Assembly (NCBI GenBank): GCA_963789495.1
Contig: CAWBLP010000004.1
Span: 310,001 to 374,000 of the forward strand
From: CAWBLP01 sp963789495
GTDB taxonomy: Bacteria; Pseudomonadota; Alphaproteobacteria; Acetobacterales; Acetobacteraceae
Direction: 5' to 3'
Length of the DNA stretch: 64,000 nucleotides
Below, piece by piece: positions 18,297 through 27,229 of the stretch. The position numbers were made by a program, and so were the translations under genes. Under the pieces are notes generated by a model that had not been told where the DNA came from, did no database searches, and saw only the letters and a list, made by a program, of their open reading frames with translations. How positions within the stretch are numbered: the stretch's first letter is position 1; every line of letters begins with the position of its first letter.

Positions 18297-20879
18297 ATGA
18301 CAACCGAAACCCCCGTCACCGCGAGCGCGTTCATCGGTACCCTTGGGATAAACACTCATATCGACTTCAATAATTTTGGTTACCAGAACCTCACGGCAGT
18401 CGAGAACGCTATCAAGTATCTCGGCGTCACCAATCTTCGCGACAGCGCACAGAATCCGAGCGATCTGACAAGCTGGAAACAGGTTGCAGATGCTACCGGC
18501 GCGAAGTTCGATGACTATATCGGGGAAACTTCGCCGGCCGGCATGCAGTCCGACCTCAATCTCGTCGCGCAGCTCGCCCAGCAGGGCATCCTGAACTACA
18601 TCGAGGGCGGCAATGAAGAGGACGATGCCTACCCGGCATCCCTCGGCAATACGCTGGCGATCACCGCACAGTTCCAGCAGCAGGTCTACGCCCTCGGCCA
18701 GCAGCTGCACCTGCCGGTGATCAACATGAGCTTCGGCTCCGGATGGACCTGGGAGAACAACTGGGCCGGAGACTATGACAAAGTCGGCGACCTGTCCCGC
18801 TACAGCGATTACGCCAACGCCCACACCTATCCGAATCTCGACCAGTCACCCGGCGACACGATAGATCGGCTGAACGGCCTGGCCCATATGGCGGCCGGAT
18901 CGCGTCCGGTTATCACGACCGAGATCGGCTGGGATGAGAACCTCGGATTCAGTCAGGCCGACATTGCGCGTTACACGCTCGATGCCGCTCTGGACGGCAT
19001 GAAATACGGCGACGTGAAGACGTATTTCTATGCGCTGTACGACGATGGCTCCGGCAAGTTCGGCCTGATGAACACGAACGGAACCGCGAAACCCGCAGGG
19101 CAGGCGCTGCACAATCTCACGACCCTGCTGAACGACACCGGCGCCAACGCCGCCACCTTCACGCCTGCCGCGCTGACCTACACGCTGGGCAACATGCAGG
19201 CCGGCGACAACTCCCTGCTGCTGGAAAAATCCGACGGCAGCTACTGGCTCTCCCTGTGGAATGAGACCCAGGCAGCCGGCTCGAACCACAGCGTGACCAT
19301 CACCCTGCCCAGCGCGGCCCAGGTGACGGTATTCGATCCGCTGAAGGGCACCACGCCGCTGTCGGCTACAGCGAGCAAGTCGAGCACGACCATTACCGTG
19401 CCGGACCATCCGGTCCTGGTGGAGATCGTGCCCGGCGTCCAGACGGCGCCCACGACGCCGGCACAGTCCGTGCCCACACCGACACCGACGCCGGCCCCCA
19501 CACCGACACCCACACCGACCCCGACACCAACCCCATCCGCTCCCGCCGCGGATCCGGACGTGGTCGTCCCGGGCACCCACGCGGCGGCCAGCGGCGCGAC
19601 CATCGCCATCCACGGCGCATCGATCATCGACGCCTGGGCGGCCACTGCGCCCGGCACGCTCAGCCTCAACGTGTCAACCAGTGCCGGCAAGGTGACGATG
19701 AAGGATGCCAGCGGCCATGCGCTGGCAGGCTCCGGGACCGGAACGATCCACGTCAACGGCACGCTGGCGCAGATCAACGCCGAATTGGCCACCCTGGAGT
19801 ACACCGCCGCGAGCGTCGGCGGAACGGTCACCGTCGACATTTGGGATCAGCGTGGCATCGAGGCCACCAAGTCCTTCGGCGTCAGCATCGCCAATACGGC
19901 TCCGCCCGCCGCGCCATCGGGAGGAGCCTCGCTCTCGCCCAATCCGACCGTCATCTTGCCGGCCTCGATCAGCGCGGTGGCGGGCCAGACCGTTGCAGTC
20001 AGCGGCGTTGCGATTGCCGATCCCTGGGCCGCCGCACGATCCGGCATGCTGGCGCTCAACCTGTCCGCCAGCGGCGGGACGATCGCCATGAAGGATGCGG
20101 ACGGGCACCTGGTGGCTGGCTCCGGTACCAGCGCGATCCATGCCAATGGCACACTGGCGCAGATCAACGCGGAACTGGCGACGCTGTCCTACACATCCGG
20201 CAGCGCGGCCGGCTCCCTCACCGTCGACATCTGGGACCAGGCCGGTGTTGAGGCCACCAAGTCGATCGCCACCAAGATCGGCACCCCCGGCAGCGGCGCC
20301 GGCACGTCGACCGACCACACCACGCAGACGATCAAGATCGCCGGCAACGACGCGAACCCGGTGGAGATCGTGAACAATGCCAGGATCATCGTCAGTGCCG
20401 GCGATCACATGATCTTCATCGGCGGCACCGGGAATGTGGTGACCGCGACGGGTGGCACCGAGACGATCCAGGCCTACCAGGGCAACAACACGATCACCAC
20501 CGGCGCCCGCAACGACACCATCCGCTTCGCCGGGCAGCACAACGTGATCGACGCGGGGGCCGGCCAGAACCTGGTGTTCGACAGCGGCAGCAACAACACG
20601 ATCGTGCTGCCGGCCCCTGGTCATGGTCATGACGACATCTATGGCTACGCGCTGAGCAACGGCGACACGTTCGACCTGCACAGCATGATGGCCGGCACCG
20701 GCTGGAACGGCGATCTCGCCAGCATCGGCAACTTTATTAAACTGAAGTCGATCGGCGGCAACAGCGAGATCAAAGTCAACCCAACCGGAGCGGCCGGTGG
20801 GGCCAGCTACAACGTGGCCACGCTGGAAGGGTCAGGGCCGGTTGCACTGGGCACGCTGCTGGCGCACGCCACCTTCTGA
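18297..20879 (+). CDS. Glycoside-hydrolase-like protein with repeat modules and type I secretion-like C-terminus
   Basis: An 860-residue modular protein. Residues 1 to about 380 resemble a clan-A TIM-barrel glycosidase, with GGNEEDD near residue 107 as candidate acid/base and TTEIGWDE near 209 as candidate nucleophile. A Pro-Thr linker follows at about 394-417. Then come two copies of a module of about 110 residues (each with DPWAA or DAWAA, GTLAQINAELATL and TVDIWDQ). The C-terminal 170 residues are rich in G-x-N-T/D motifs (NNTITTGARNDTIRFAG) and end in LLAHATF. No Sec signal is present, so export by a type I system using the C-terminus is inferred. The same repeats and C-terminus recur in the 734-residue protein at 53872. 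Confidence 0.75.
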   Translation: MTTETPVTASAFIGTLGINTHIDFNNFGYQNLTAVENAIKYLGVTNLRDSAQNPSDLTSWKQVADATGAKFDDYIGETSPAGMQSDLNLVAQLAQQGILNYIEGGNEEDDAYPASLGNTLAITAQFQQQVYALGQQLHLPVINMSFGSGWTWENNWAGDYDKVGDLSRYSDYANAHTYPNLDQSPGDTIDRLNGLAHMAAGSRPVITTEIGWDENLGFSQADIARYTLDAALDGMKYGDVKTYFYALYDDGSGKFGLMNTNGTAKPAGQALHNLTTLLNDTGANAATFTPAALTYTLGNMQAGDNSLLLEKSDGSYWLSLWNETQAAGSNHSVTITLPSAAQVTVFDPLKGTTPLSATASKSSTTITVPDHPVLVEIVPGVQTAPTTPAQSVPTPTPTPAPTPTPTPTPTPTPSAPAADPDVVVPGTHAAASGATIAIHGASIIDAWAATAPGTLSLNVSTSAGKVTMKDASGHALAGSGTGTIHVNGTLAQINAELATLEYTAASVGGTVTVDIWDQRGIEATKSFGVSIANTAPPAAPSGGASLSPNPTVILPASISAVAGQTVAVSGVAIADPWAAARSGMLALNLSASGGTIAMKDADGHLVAGSGTSAIHANGTLAQINAELATLSYTSGSAAGSLTVDIWDQAGVEATKSIATKIGTPGSGAGTSTDHTTQTIKIAGNDANPVEIVNNARIIVSAGDHMIFIGGTGNVVTATGGTETIQAYQGNNTITTGARNDTIRFAGQHNVIDAGAGQNLVFDSGSNNTIVLPAPGHGHDDIYGYALSNGDTFDLHSMMAGTGWNGDLASIGNFIKLKSIGGNSEIKVNPTGAAGGASYNVATLEGSGPVALGTLLAHATF

Positions 20880-20887
20880 CCAGGTCA

Positions 20888-20921
20888 GGCGAAGCACAGT
20901 CCCGACCGACCGTGCTTCGCC
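20888..20921 (+). terminator. Intrinsic terminator-like hairpin between convergent genes
   Basis: A perfect 10-bp stem GGCGAAGCAC (20888-20897) with GTGCTTCGCC (20912-20921) and a 14-base loop, nine bases after the stop of the secreted protein gene. There is no strong T-run. It can serve both convergent genes if the minus-strand gene ends at 20962. Confidence 0.6.
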
Positions 20922-20961
20922 CCCGGTATTTCCCGTGCGGCCGACCGCGTGACCGCGGACG

Positions 20962-21424
20962 TTACAGCTGGGAACGGGCTCGGGCGATCGCCTCGTCGAA
21001 CGCGCTCAGTACCCTGGGCATGCGACGAATGGTCGTTCATCTTCTCGACGTCGGTATAGCCACGGCTGATCGCAATGGTCAGCAGCATGTTGTGCGGCCC
21101 GTTCGGCTGGCCACGCAGTTCCAGCAGCCTCGCCGCGCTGCGCAGCGCGCCCACCGCGCAGCGACGCCCATCGAGCGTCTCATAGCGCCGCTGAATCCAG
21201 TTCCGCTCGTCTTCCAGGAGCGTCCGACCCAGCTGCAGCACCTGCAGCGTCAACAGTTCGGGCCGCGCCGGCGTAGGTAGCGGAATACCGAAGGGCGCAG
21301 GTCGGTTCGACGGAAGCAAGGCCCGTCCGACGCGACGCATCCGCGCCCAGACGCCGGTTGCGGGTTTTGGCAATGGCACAGCGTCGAGCGTTGTGCCGAG
21401 GAGTTCGCTTCCATCGAACGGCAT
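20962..21424 (-). CDS. DUF6197-like hypothetical protein (C-terminus frameshifted)
   Basis: A small protein with the pattern WIQRRYETLDGRRCAVGAL, then an Asn-His-rich region VEKMNDHSSHAQ, similar to DUF6197 proteins of unknown function. As read, the frame runs on to 20885 with a low-complexity Arg-rich tail through the terminator hairpin. Removing one G from the run opposite 21012-21014 instead gives VLSAFDEAIARARSQL and a stop at 20962, which suits the family and leaves the terminator intergenic. The corrected length is about 153 residues. I favour the corrected version. Confidence 0.6.
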
Positions 21425-21540
21425 GGCTCATCTCCCGTGATGCGGATGCCCAGTCCGCCGGAACAACGTGCGCCGCCTGTTGCCCCTGCGATGACCGAGA
21501 GATTTGGGAGCCGGTTCGGCCGCCGCCAGCGGCCGCCGCT

Positions 21541-23214
21541 TCACGCCTTCGGCAAACGCACCACAAATCGCGCACCCAGCACCTTGCCCGCCGCGTCCCG
21601 CCGGTTCTCGGCCGAGATGCGGCCACGCAGCGCCTCGATGATCTGCCGGCTGATCGACAGTCCCAGGCCGGAGTGCTGGCCGAAGCGTTCCCCCTGCGGC
21701 CGCTCGGAATAAAACCGGTCGAACACGTGTTCGAGGTTCGCCTCGGGAATCCCCGGCCCCTCATCCTCGACGCTCAGCTCCGCGATGGCCCCGGTCTCGC
21801 GTGCCCGCAACAGGATCTTTCCCCGTGGCGGACTGAAGCTCTGCGCGTTGGCGACCAGGTTGCGCAGCACCTGCACCAACCGCCCCTCCACCGCCATCAC
21901 CTTCAAGCCGCCGGCAGGAACCTCGATCTCCAGCCGCGGGTCGTTCTCGGCATCGCGGGTTGCCTCGTCCAGCTCCTGCAGCGTGCGCAGGATCGGACCG
22001 ACATCCACCGGCTCCGCCGCCGTGCGCGACAACTCGGCGTCCAGCCGGGACGCGTCGCTGACATCGCTGATCAGCCGGTCCAGCCGCACCACATCCTGCG
22101 CGATAATCGCCAGCAACTGCTTCTGCCGCGCCGGCTCCTCGATCCGGCGCAGCGTCTCGATGGCGCTGCGGATCGAGGACAGCGGGTTCTTAATCTCATG
22201 CGCCACATCGGCGCCGAACCGCTCGATCGCATCCATCCGCGCCCATAGCGCCTGGGCAGAGTCGGACAGCGCCGAGGCCAGCGCGCCGATCTCGTCGCGG
22301 CGGTTCAGCAGCACCGGGGGCACGCTGCCGGCCCTCCCCTGACCTTCCCGCATGTCCACCGCCGCGCCGGCGAGGCGCAGGATCGGGCGGGCGATGGTCA
22401 GCGACAGGTACCAGGACAGCAGTACGGTCAGCGCCAGTGCCAGGCCGAACAGGGCCAGGATCGACATGCGCACGACGAACAGGCTGGAGTCGACTTCCCG
22501 CGCCTGCCGGGTCAGCAGGATGATGCCGACGGTATGGCGATCCCGCTCCACCGGTTCGGCCACCGTCACCAGCAGCCGGTTGTCCTTGGTGCGGCGGATA
22601 TAGGGCGGCATCTGCCGGCTCTGGCCGGAGCTGTCGAGCCGCAGTTCCTCCTTGACGTTGGGCTGCCAGTCCAGCCCGGCGCCCGGCAGCTCCACCAAGG
22701 TGATCGGCTTGTCGTGCGGCAGCAGCGCCAGCACCTTGTCGTACAGCCAGCCGATGAAGCCGACGACCTTGCCGTGATCCACCGCCGGCGGCAGAGGTTC
22801 GGCGTTGACCGCGCCGCCCGGACCCTCGCGCACCCGGGAATCCGCCACGATGGTGCCGTCCGGCGCGTACAGCTTGGCATCGGCATCCGGCGTGGGATCG
22901 GTCAGCCGGCGCAGCAGCGGGCGGGCGATGTCCGGCACCAGGCGTGGATTGTCGGGGTCGGTGGTGCGCACCGCACTCTCACCCAGAGCGCCCGCGAACA
23001 CCCTTGCCTGTTCCCGCAGCGCGGCGACCTGCGCCTCCAGCAGCCCGTTCTGATACTGGTCGAGATACAGCAGCGCCGCCACCAGCAGGGCCAGCGGCAG
23101 CGCATTCACCAGCAGGATGCGACGCAGCAGCGGCGACACCCAGCGCGCGCGGAACCGCTTCTGCTGCGGTGCCGCCGGCCGGCTGATCCCCCCGATGCTG
23201 CCGCCGTCGGGCAA
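21541..23214 (-). CDS. chvG: Sensor histidine kinase ChvG-like
   Basis: A 557-residue membrane sensor kinase. The first transmembrane helix is at about 31-50 (RRILLVNALPLALLVAALLY), followed by a periplasmic stimulus domain to about residue 255 and a second helix at about 257-280. HAMP follows, then HisKA with the phospho-acceptor His in FGADVAHEIKNPLSSIRSAI and HATPase with NAQSF (N box), DEGPGIP (G1) and GLGLSIS. ChvG/ExoS kinases respond to envelope or acid stress in alphaproteobacteria. The gene starts with TTG directly after the chvI stop, consistent with translational coupling. The start codon is unusual and a GTG or ATG is not available nearby. Confidence 0.85.
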   Translation of the reverse strand: MPDGGSIGGISRPAAPQQKRFRARWVSPLLRRILLVNALPLALLVAALLYLDQYQNGLLEAQVAALREQARVFAGALGESAVRTTDPDNPRLVPDIARPLLRRLTDPTPDADAKLYAPDGTIVADSRVREGPGGAVNAEPLPPAVDHGKVVGFIGWLYDKVLALLPHDKPITLVELPGAGLDWQPNVKEELRLDSSGQSRQMPPYIRRTKDNRLLVTVAEPVERDRHTVGIILLTRQAREVDSSLFVVRMSILALFGLALALTVLLSWYLSLTIARPILRLAGAAVDMREGQGRAGSVPPVLLNRRDEIGALASALSDSAQALWARMDAIERFGADVAHEIKNPLSSIRSAIETLRRIEEPARQKQLLAIIAQDVVRLDRLISDVSDASRLDAELSRTAAEPVDVGPILRTLQELDEATRDAENDPRLEIEVPAGGLKVMAVEGRLVQVLRNLVANAQSFSPPRGKILLRARETGAIAELSVEDEGPGIPEANLEHVFDRFYSERPQGERFGQHSGLGLSISRQIIEALRGRISAENRRDAAGKVLGARFVVRLPKA

Positions 23215-23916
23215 TCAATGCTCCTTGTAGCGATAACCGATGCCGTAGAGCGTCTCAATCTGGTCGAAGTTGTCGTCTACCGTGCGAAACTTCTTGCGCA
23301 CCCGCTTGATGTGACTGTCGATCGTGCGGTCGTCGACGTAGATGTTCTCGCCATAGGCCGCGTCGATCAGCTGGTCGCGGCTTTTCACCATGCCCGGCCG
23401 CGCCGCCAGCGCCTTCACCAACAGGAACTCGGTCACGGTCAGCTGGATGTCCTGCGCCCGCCAGGTGCACTGATGCTTGGTCTCGTCCAGCACCAGGTCG
23501 CCACGGGTCAGCACGCCACCCGGTGCCGCGCCGGAACCTTCCGCGCGGCTCGCCTCGTTGCGGCGCAGCAGCGCCCGGATGCGCTCGATCAGCAGGCGCT
23601 GGCTGAACGGCTTGGTGATGTAGTCGTCGGCGCCGAGACGCAGGCCCATCAGCTCGTCCACCTCCTCGTCCTTGGAGGTGAGGAAGATCACCGGCATGGT
23701 GCTGCGCTGGCGCAACCGCTGCAGCAGCTCCATCCCGTCCATCCGAGGCATCTTGATGTCCAGCACCGCGAGGTCCACCGGCTTGGCGGTCAGCCCCTGC
23801 AAGGCGCTTTCGCCGTCCGTGTAGGTGCGGACCTGGAACCCCTCCTGCTCCAGCGTCATGGAGACACTGGTGAGGATGTTCCGGTCGTCGTCGACCAGGG
23901 CGATGGTCTGCTTCAT
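23215..23916 (-). CDS. chvI: Response regulator ChvI-like (OmpR family)
   Basis: A 233-residue OmpR/PhoB-type regulator. The receiver domain has the acidic pair VDDD, the phospho-Asp in VLDIKMPRMDG and the Lys in DDYITKPFS. The C-terminal winged helix contains TVTEFLLVKALAARPGMVKS and the recognition region DDRTIDSHIKRVRKKF. It partners the downstream ChvG kinase. The start is placed at ATG 23916, which has AAGGA eight bases upstream and gives MKQTIALVDDD. A start nine codons further up is possible; the longer upstream frame is not coding. Confidence 0.9.
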   Translation of the reverse strand: MKQTIALVDDDRNILTSVSMTLEQEGFQVRTYTDGESALQGLTAKPVDLAVLDIKMPRMDGMELLQRLRQRSTMPVIFLTSKDEEVDELMGLRLGADDYITKPFSQRLLIERIRALLRRNEASRAEGSGAAPGGVLTRGDLVLDETKHQCTWRAQDIQLTVTEFLLVKALAARPGMVKSRDQLIDAAYGENIYVDDRTIDSHIKRVRKKFRTVDDNFDQIETLYGIGYRYKEH

Positions 23917-24021
23917 GGCGGTGTCCTTCGGGGATACGGTCATTGCACCTGCTTCGCTCGTCGGAACGAAGCGACACTGGCAAGGGATTGTGGCGCATTG
24001 CGGACGGTAGGTGAACGAAAC

Positions 24022-24197
24022 ATGGCGATGCCCCCGCCCGTGCGGAAGCCCGGTCCGTTTCACGCCGCCGCGGCCCATTATCTGGCGGGGCGGCCGGCTT
24101 ATGCCGAACTGTTGATCCCGGTCGAGGCCGGCCGGGTTGGGCCGGATCCGACTCACGCGGTGCTGGACCTGGGCTGCGGACCGGGAGCCATTACGCC
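24022..24197 (+). pseudogene. Truncated SAM-dependent methyltransferase N-terminus
   Basis: A fragment of about 58 codons beginning MAMPPPVRKPGPFHAAAAHY and reaching the SAM-binding motif I VLDLGCGPG, a typical class I methyltransferase opening. After motif I the similarity stops and the frame runs into the upstream region of the HugZ-like gene, so about four fifths of the gene is missing. It is divergent from chvI and probably a deletion remnant. Confidence 0.55.
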
Positions 24198-24268
24198 TGA
24201 CGGTCGCCTGACCAACACCATCGGATCGACGGCGCTGCTCGGCTGCCGTCCTGGCAAGGAGGGGACCA

Positions 24269-24964
24269 ATGAGCGACGACACACCGGTCTGGGCCGCCCG
24301 CAAGCTGCTGCGCGCCGCCCGGGTCGGCAGCCTGGCGACCTCCGCGCAGGGCCAGCCCTTCGCCTCGCTGGTGACGCCCGCCTGCGCGCCCGACCTGGCG
24401 CTGCTGCTGCTGCTGTCGGACCTGTCCGAGCACACACGCCATCTGCGGGCGGAGCCGCGCTGCTCCATCCTGGTGACCGGGACGCCGGAGGGGCCCAATC
24501 CGCAGACCGCACCGCGGGTGACGGTGACCGGGCTGGCCGAACGGCTGGACGACCCGGCGGTGAAAACCCGCTACGTCGCGTTGCATCCCTATGCCGCCCT
24601 GTATGCCGGGTTCGGCGATTTCGCGCTGTGGCGCATCCGGCCGCTGAACGGGCTGTTCGTCGGCGGCTTTGCCCGCGCCGCCCGGTTGCGTTCGGCTGAT
24701 CTGACCCCCGACCTGGCCGCGGTGGCGGCGCTGGCAGCGGCCGAGGCGGAGATCGTCGCCCATTGCAACGCTGACCACCCGGACGCGATGGCGGCGATCG
24801 CCTGCGCCCCGGCCGCGCACCTGGTCGCGGTGGATGTCGACGGCTGCGACCTGGCGGTGGGCGAGCGCGTGCTGCGGGTGGCCTGGTCGGCACCGGTCTC
24901 CGACCCGGGCGAGGTCCGGCGGGAATTGATCCGGCTCGCCCGGGCGGCCCGCGCCAGCGGTTGA
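24269..24964 (+). CDS. HugZ/pyridoxamine 5'-phosphate oxidase-fold protein
   Basis: A 231-residue protein. The N-terminal split-barrel domain (RVGSLATSAQGQPFASLVTP, SEHTRHLRAEPRCSILV) is of the PNPOx/FMN-binding type. The C-terminal DUF2470-like domain is recognisable by AHCNADHPDAM. This arrangement is typical of HugZ-type heme-utilisation oxygenases and related FMN or heme-binding proteins. The start has AAGGAGGGG upstream. It is the last conserved gene before the repeat array and accessory island. Confidence 0.8.
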   Translation: MSDDTPVWAARKLLRAARVGSLATSAQGQPFASLVTPACAPDLALLLLLSDLSEHTRHLRAEPRCSILVTGTPEGPNPQTAPRVTVTGLAERLDDPAVKTRYVALHPYAALYAGFGDFALWRIRPLNGLFVGGFARAARLRSADLTPDLAAVAALAAAEAEIVAHCNADHPDAMAAIACAPAAHLVAVDVDGCDLAVGERVLRVAWSAPVSDPGEVRRELIRLARAARASG

Positions 24965-25432
24965 GGTCGGGGAGGGGCACAGCCGTCCTCGTTCTGGTGC
25001 TTGGGGTCCTGTGCCCGTGACGCAAGCCCGCCCCGCGCCGGCGGTTGAGGTCGGGGCGGGGCAAAGCCATCCGCGTTCTGGTGCATGGGGTCCTGTGCCC
25101 GTGACGCAAGCCCGGCCCGCGCCGGCGGTCGAGGTCGGGGCGGGGCAAAGCCATCCGCGTTCTGGTGCATGGGGTCCTGTGCCCGTGACGCAAGCCCGGC
25201 CCGCGCCGGCGGTTGAGGTCGGGGCGGGGCAAAGCCATCCTCGTTCTGGTGCATGGGGTTCTGTGCCCGTGACGCAAGCCCGGCCCGCGCCGGCGGTCGA
25301 GGTCGGGGCGGGGCAAAGCCATCCGCGTTCTGGTGCGCGGGGTTCTGTGCCCGTGACGCAAGCCCGCCCCGCTCCGGCGGTTGAGGTTGGGGCGGGGCAA
25401 AGCCATCCGCGTTCTGGAGCGCGGGGTCCTAC
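24962..25432. repeat. 84-bp tandem repeat array (about six units)
   Basis: The motif TTCTGGTGC starts at 24992, 25076, 25160, 25244, 25328 and 25412, exactly 84 bases apart, and GTGACGCAAGCC recurs with the same period. Units differ at a few positions. The period is a multiple of three, so long frames exist on both strands, but none has a credible start or ribosome-binding site. The minus-strand translation repeats DPMHQNADGFA. It begins at the hugZ-like stop codon and is probably a non-coding intergenic repeat. Confidence 0.9.
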
Positions 25433-25885
25433 CGACTGTTTCCAACCTCGCGGGGCGATCGGGGTCGCAGCACCATCGCCCTTGGCGGCAGCGCGGGAGC
25501 ACAAGCCCGGCCTGGCGCGCACCGCAGCGAAATGAAGCTTGAAGATCTTGCTTTGCTCCGGTTCGCGCCAGACCGAGGGCGTTTCTCACCTTGGGTGCCG
25601 GCCGCCGGCGCCGGGCCACATGCGATAGCCCTGGTTCGCGTCGGGAGGGCGGCCCCGACTTCTGGTGCATGGGGTCCTGTGGCGCGGCGCAGGCCTTGCC
25701 CGCCGCAGTGACAGTGCTGGGGCAGACCGGGGGAGGACCGAAGCTGTCCGCGTTCTGGTGCATGGGGTCTTGTGGACTATCTGCGGCGTCGCTTGCCGGT
25801 TTGAGCCGCATCGGCAGCGCCTGATCCGGCATTATGTAGCAAGCACACCTAGGCAAAAATAGCTTGCGATTGACCGGATGGGATG
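25433..25885. other. Gene-free stretch with two stray copies of the array motif
   Basis: No supportable gene. The core TTCTGGTGCATGGGGTC of the 84-bp array recurs at 25660 and 25753 without the rest of the unit, so the short core rather than the whole unit is the dispersed element. AGCAAGCA/TGCTTGCT-type words cluster at 25835-25900 just before the P63C gene. Confidence 0.6.
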
Positions 25886-25907
25886 CCATTGCTTGCTAGA
25901 GCAATGG
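25886..25907. promoter_or_regulatory. Perfect hairpin immediately upstream of the P63C gene
   Basis: CCATTGCT (25886-25893) pairs with AGCAATGG (25900-25907) around a 6-base loop. It ends 10 bases before the ATG at 25918 and includes its GGAG-containing leader edge, so it could occlude translation or be a protein-binding dyad. Confidence 0.45.
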
Positions 25908-25917
25908 AGTGGTCGCA

Positions 25918-26965
25918 ATGGAGTCGGACAGCAAGCAAAGCCGCGGCGGCAAGGCTAGGGCGGAGAATCTCACCCCAGAACGGCGCAGCGAGATTGCAAG
26001 AGAAGCTGCCTCGCGGCGTTGGGCAGCGGCCGAGGACCATGTGCACCATGCATTAGATGTGGGCGTGGCCGACTTCGTAGGCTGGAAGTTCCGCTGCGCC
26101 GTGCTTGAGGGTGAGATCCGCGTTATCTCAGGCACTGAGTTCATGCGTGTTATGGGCATCTACCGGAGCGGCGCTTTGTCCACGCGACGCTCGCAGGATG
26201 ATGAGCTGCATTTCCCTCTTTATCTCGCCTTCAAGAACTTGCGCCCGTACGTCCTACAGGACGCAAGGCTAGTCGATGCGATTCGCCATCCGATCCGGTA
26301 CCGGGAGGAGGGACGCCCGATTGCTGAGGGCCTTCCAGGCACCGTTCTGCGCCGCATTCTTAGCGTTTGGGTCCGTGCACTTGATGCCGGGGTCCTTGGC
26401 GCTTCACAGCAACGAATTGCCGAACAAGCAAAGAAACTGCTTGATGCACTGGCAGATGTAGCAATCGAACTCCATCATTGATGAAGCAACAGGCTACCAA
26501 AAGCGCCGTGCACATGACAGTTTACAGCAGCTTTTAGCGGCCTATGTTTTACCTGAGTTTCGGCCTTACCAGACTAAGTTCCCTATTTCCTACTACGAGC
26601 AAATATACAGGGTCATGGGATGGCCATTCGACGCATCTTCTTCTGCTAGGACAGCCTATATAGGCAAGCTGACCAACCGTCTGGTCTACGACCAGATGCC
26701 GCCGGGCATAGTCGACGAGTTGAGGAGGAAGAACCCTACCGATCCCACCACAAAACGAAGAAAAAAGAAGCATTTCTCCCTGCTGACTGAGGAGGTCGGC
26801 GAGCCACATCTAGATCGACAACTCGCCGCCGTCATTACCCTGTTGAGAGCGACGCCTAGCGGACAATGGAAGTTCTTTGAGATGCTTTTCAATCAAGCAT
26901 TCCCGCCCATGCAGCGTGATCTGTTCATTGAGCAAGAGATTTTGAGGCTAAGCGCTCCATCCTGA
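25918..26965 (+). pseudogene. P63C-domain protein (frameshifted)
   Basis: The N-terminal part starts ESDSKQSRGGKARAENLTPE, the G-G-x-A-R-A-x-x-L-T-P-E-R-R pattern common at the start of such accessory proteins. It reads to a stop at 26481. The C-terminal P63C domain (PF10546, function unknown, common on phages and integrated elements) continues one base out of frame, from DEATGYQKRR through FPISYYEQIYRVMGW and IGKLTNRLVYDQMPPGIVDE to the stop at 26965. Removing one C from 26472-26473 gives LIIDEATGYQ and a protein of about 348 residues. The GC content is visibly lower than in neighbouring genes, which supports horizontal origin. Its 3' end overlaps the convergent XRE gene by 41 bp. Confidence 0.7.
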
Positions 26966-27179
26966 TCCCGGCCGCCACGCCATCCTCATCGAATAGTAAC
27001 TGAACTCCTGCCGCTTCGAATGCTTGCTGCATTGCCTGCCGGTTGTTCAGGATCGGCGTCCGCGCACCGGTCTCGAAGGCCCTCACGGTCGAAAGCCCAA
27101 CCTTCGCACGCTTCGCCAGTTCGGGTTGCGGCCATCCGAGCCACGCCCGGGCGGCGCGGCATTGCTCTGGTGAGATCAT
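26925..27179 (-). CDS. XRE-family helix-turn-helix regulator
   Basis: A protein of about 84 residues consisting of one HTH_3 domain: QCRAARAWLGWPQPELAKRA, VGLSTVRAFETGARTPI and then a short tail with AGVQLLFDEDG. It binds DNA as a dimer in this family, usually controlling its own element. A promoter with 17-bp spacing places the transcription start at about the ATG at 27179, so the mRNA appears leaderless; a GTG at 27185 is the alternative. It is convergent with the P63C gene and divergent from the transposase gene. Confidence 0.75.
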   Translation of the reverse strand: MISPEQCRAARAWLGWPQPELAKRAKVGLSTVRAFETGARTPILNNRQAMQQAFEAAGVQLLFDEDGVAAGIRMERLASKSLAQ

Positions 27180-27185
27180 GTGCAC

Positions 27186-27214
27186 GATATAACTCGCACA
27201 ACTTTTTCGGTCAA
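27186..27214 (-). promoter_or_regulatory. Sigma70-type promoter of the XRE gene
   Basis: On the minus strand TTGACC (27214-27209) is followed after exactly 17 bases by TATATC (27191-27186). The predicted start is at or within one base of the XRE ATG, implying leaderless translation. GATATAACT at 27186 recurs at 27251 inside the divergent promoter, a possible shared operator. Confidence 0.55.
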
Positions 27215-27229
27215 GATCATACTTTTATG

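Noticed and set aside
22534..24699. 721-codon plus-strand frame opposite chvG/chvI
   Set aside because: His/Gln/Arg-rich antisense shadow of two well-supported two-component genes. Only its 24022-24197 part has protein similarity, which I list as a methyltransferase remnant.
24153..25889. Long minus-strand frames (up to 578 codons) and plus-strand frames through the 84-bp array
   Set aside because: Period of 84 keeps frames open on both strands; the products are Arg/Pro repeats without start signals, and the longest overlaps the HugZ-like gene antisense.
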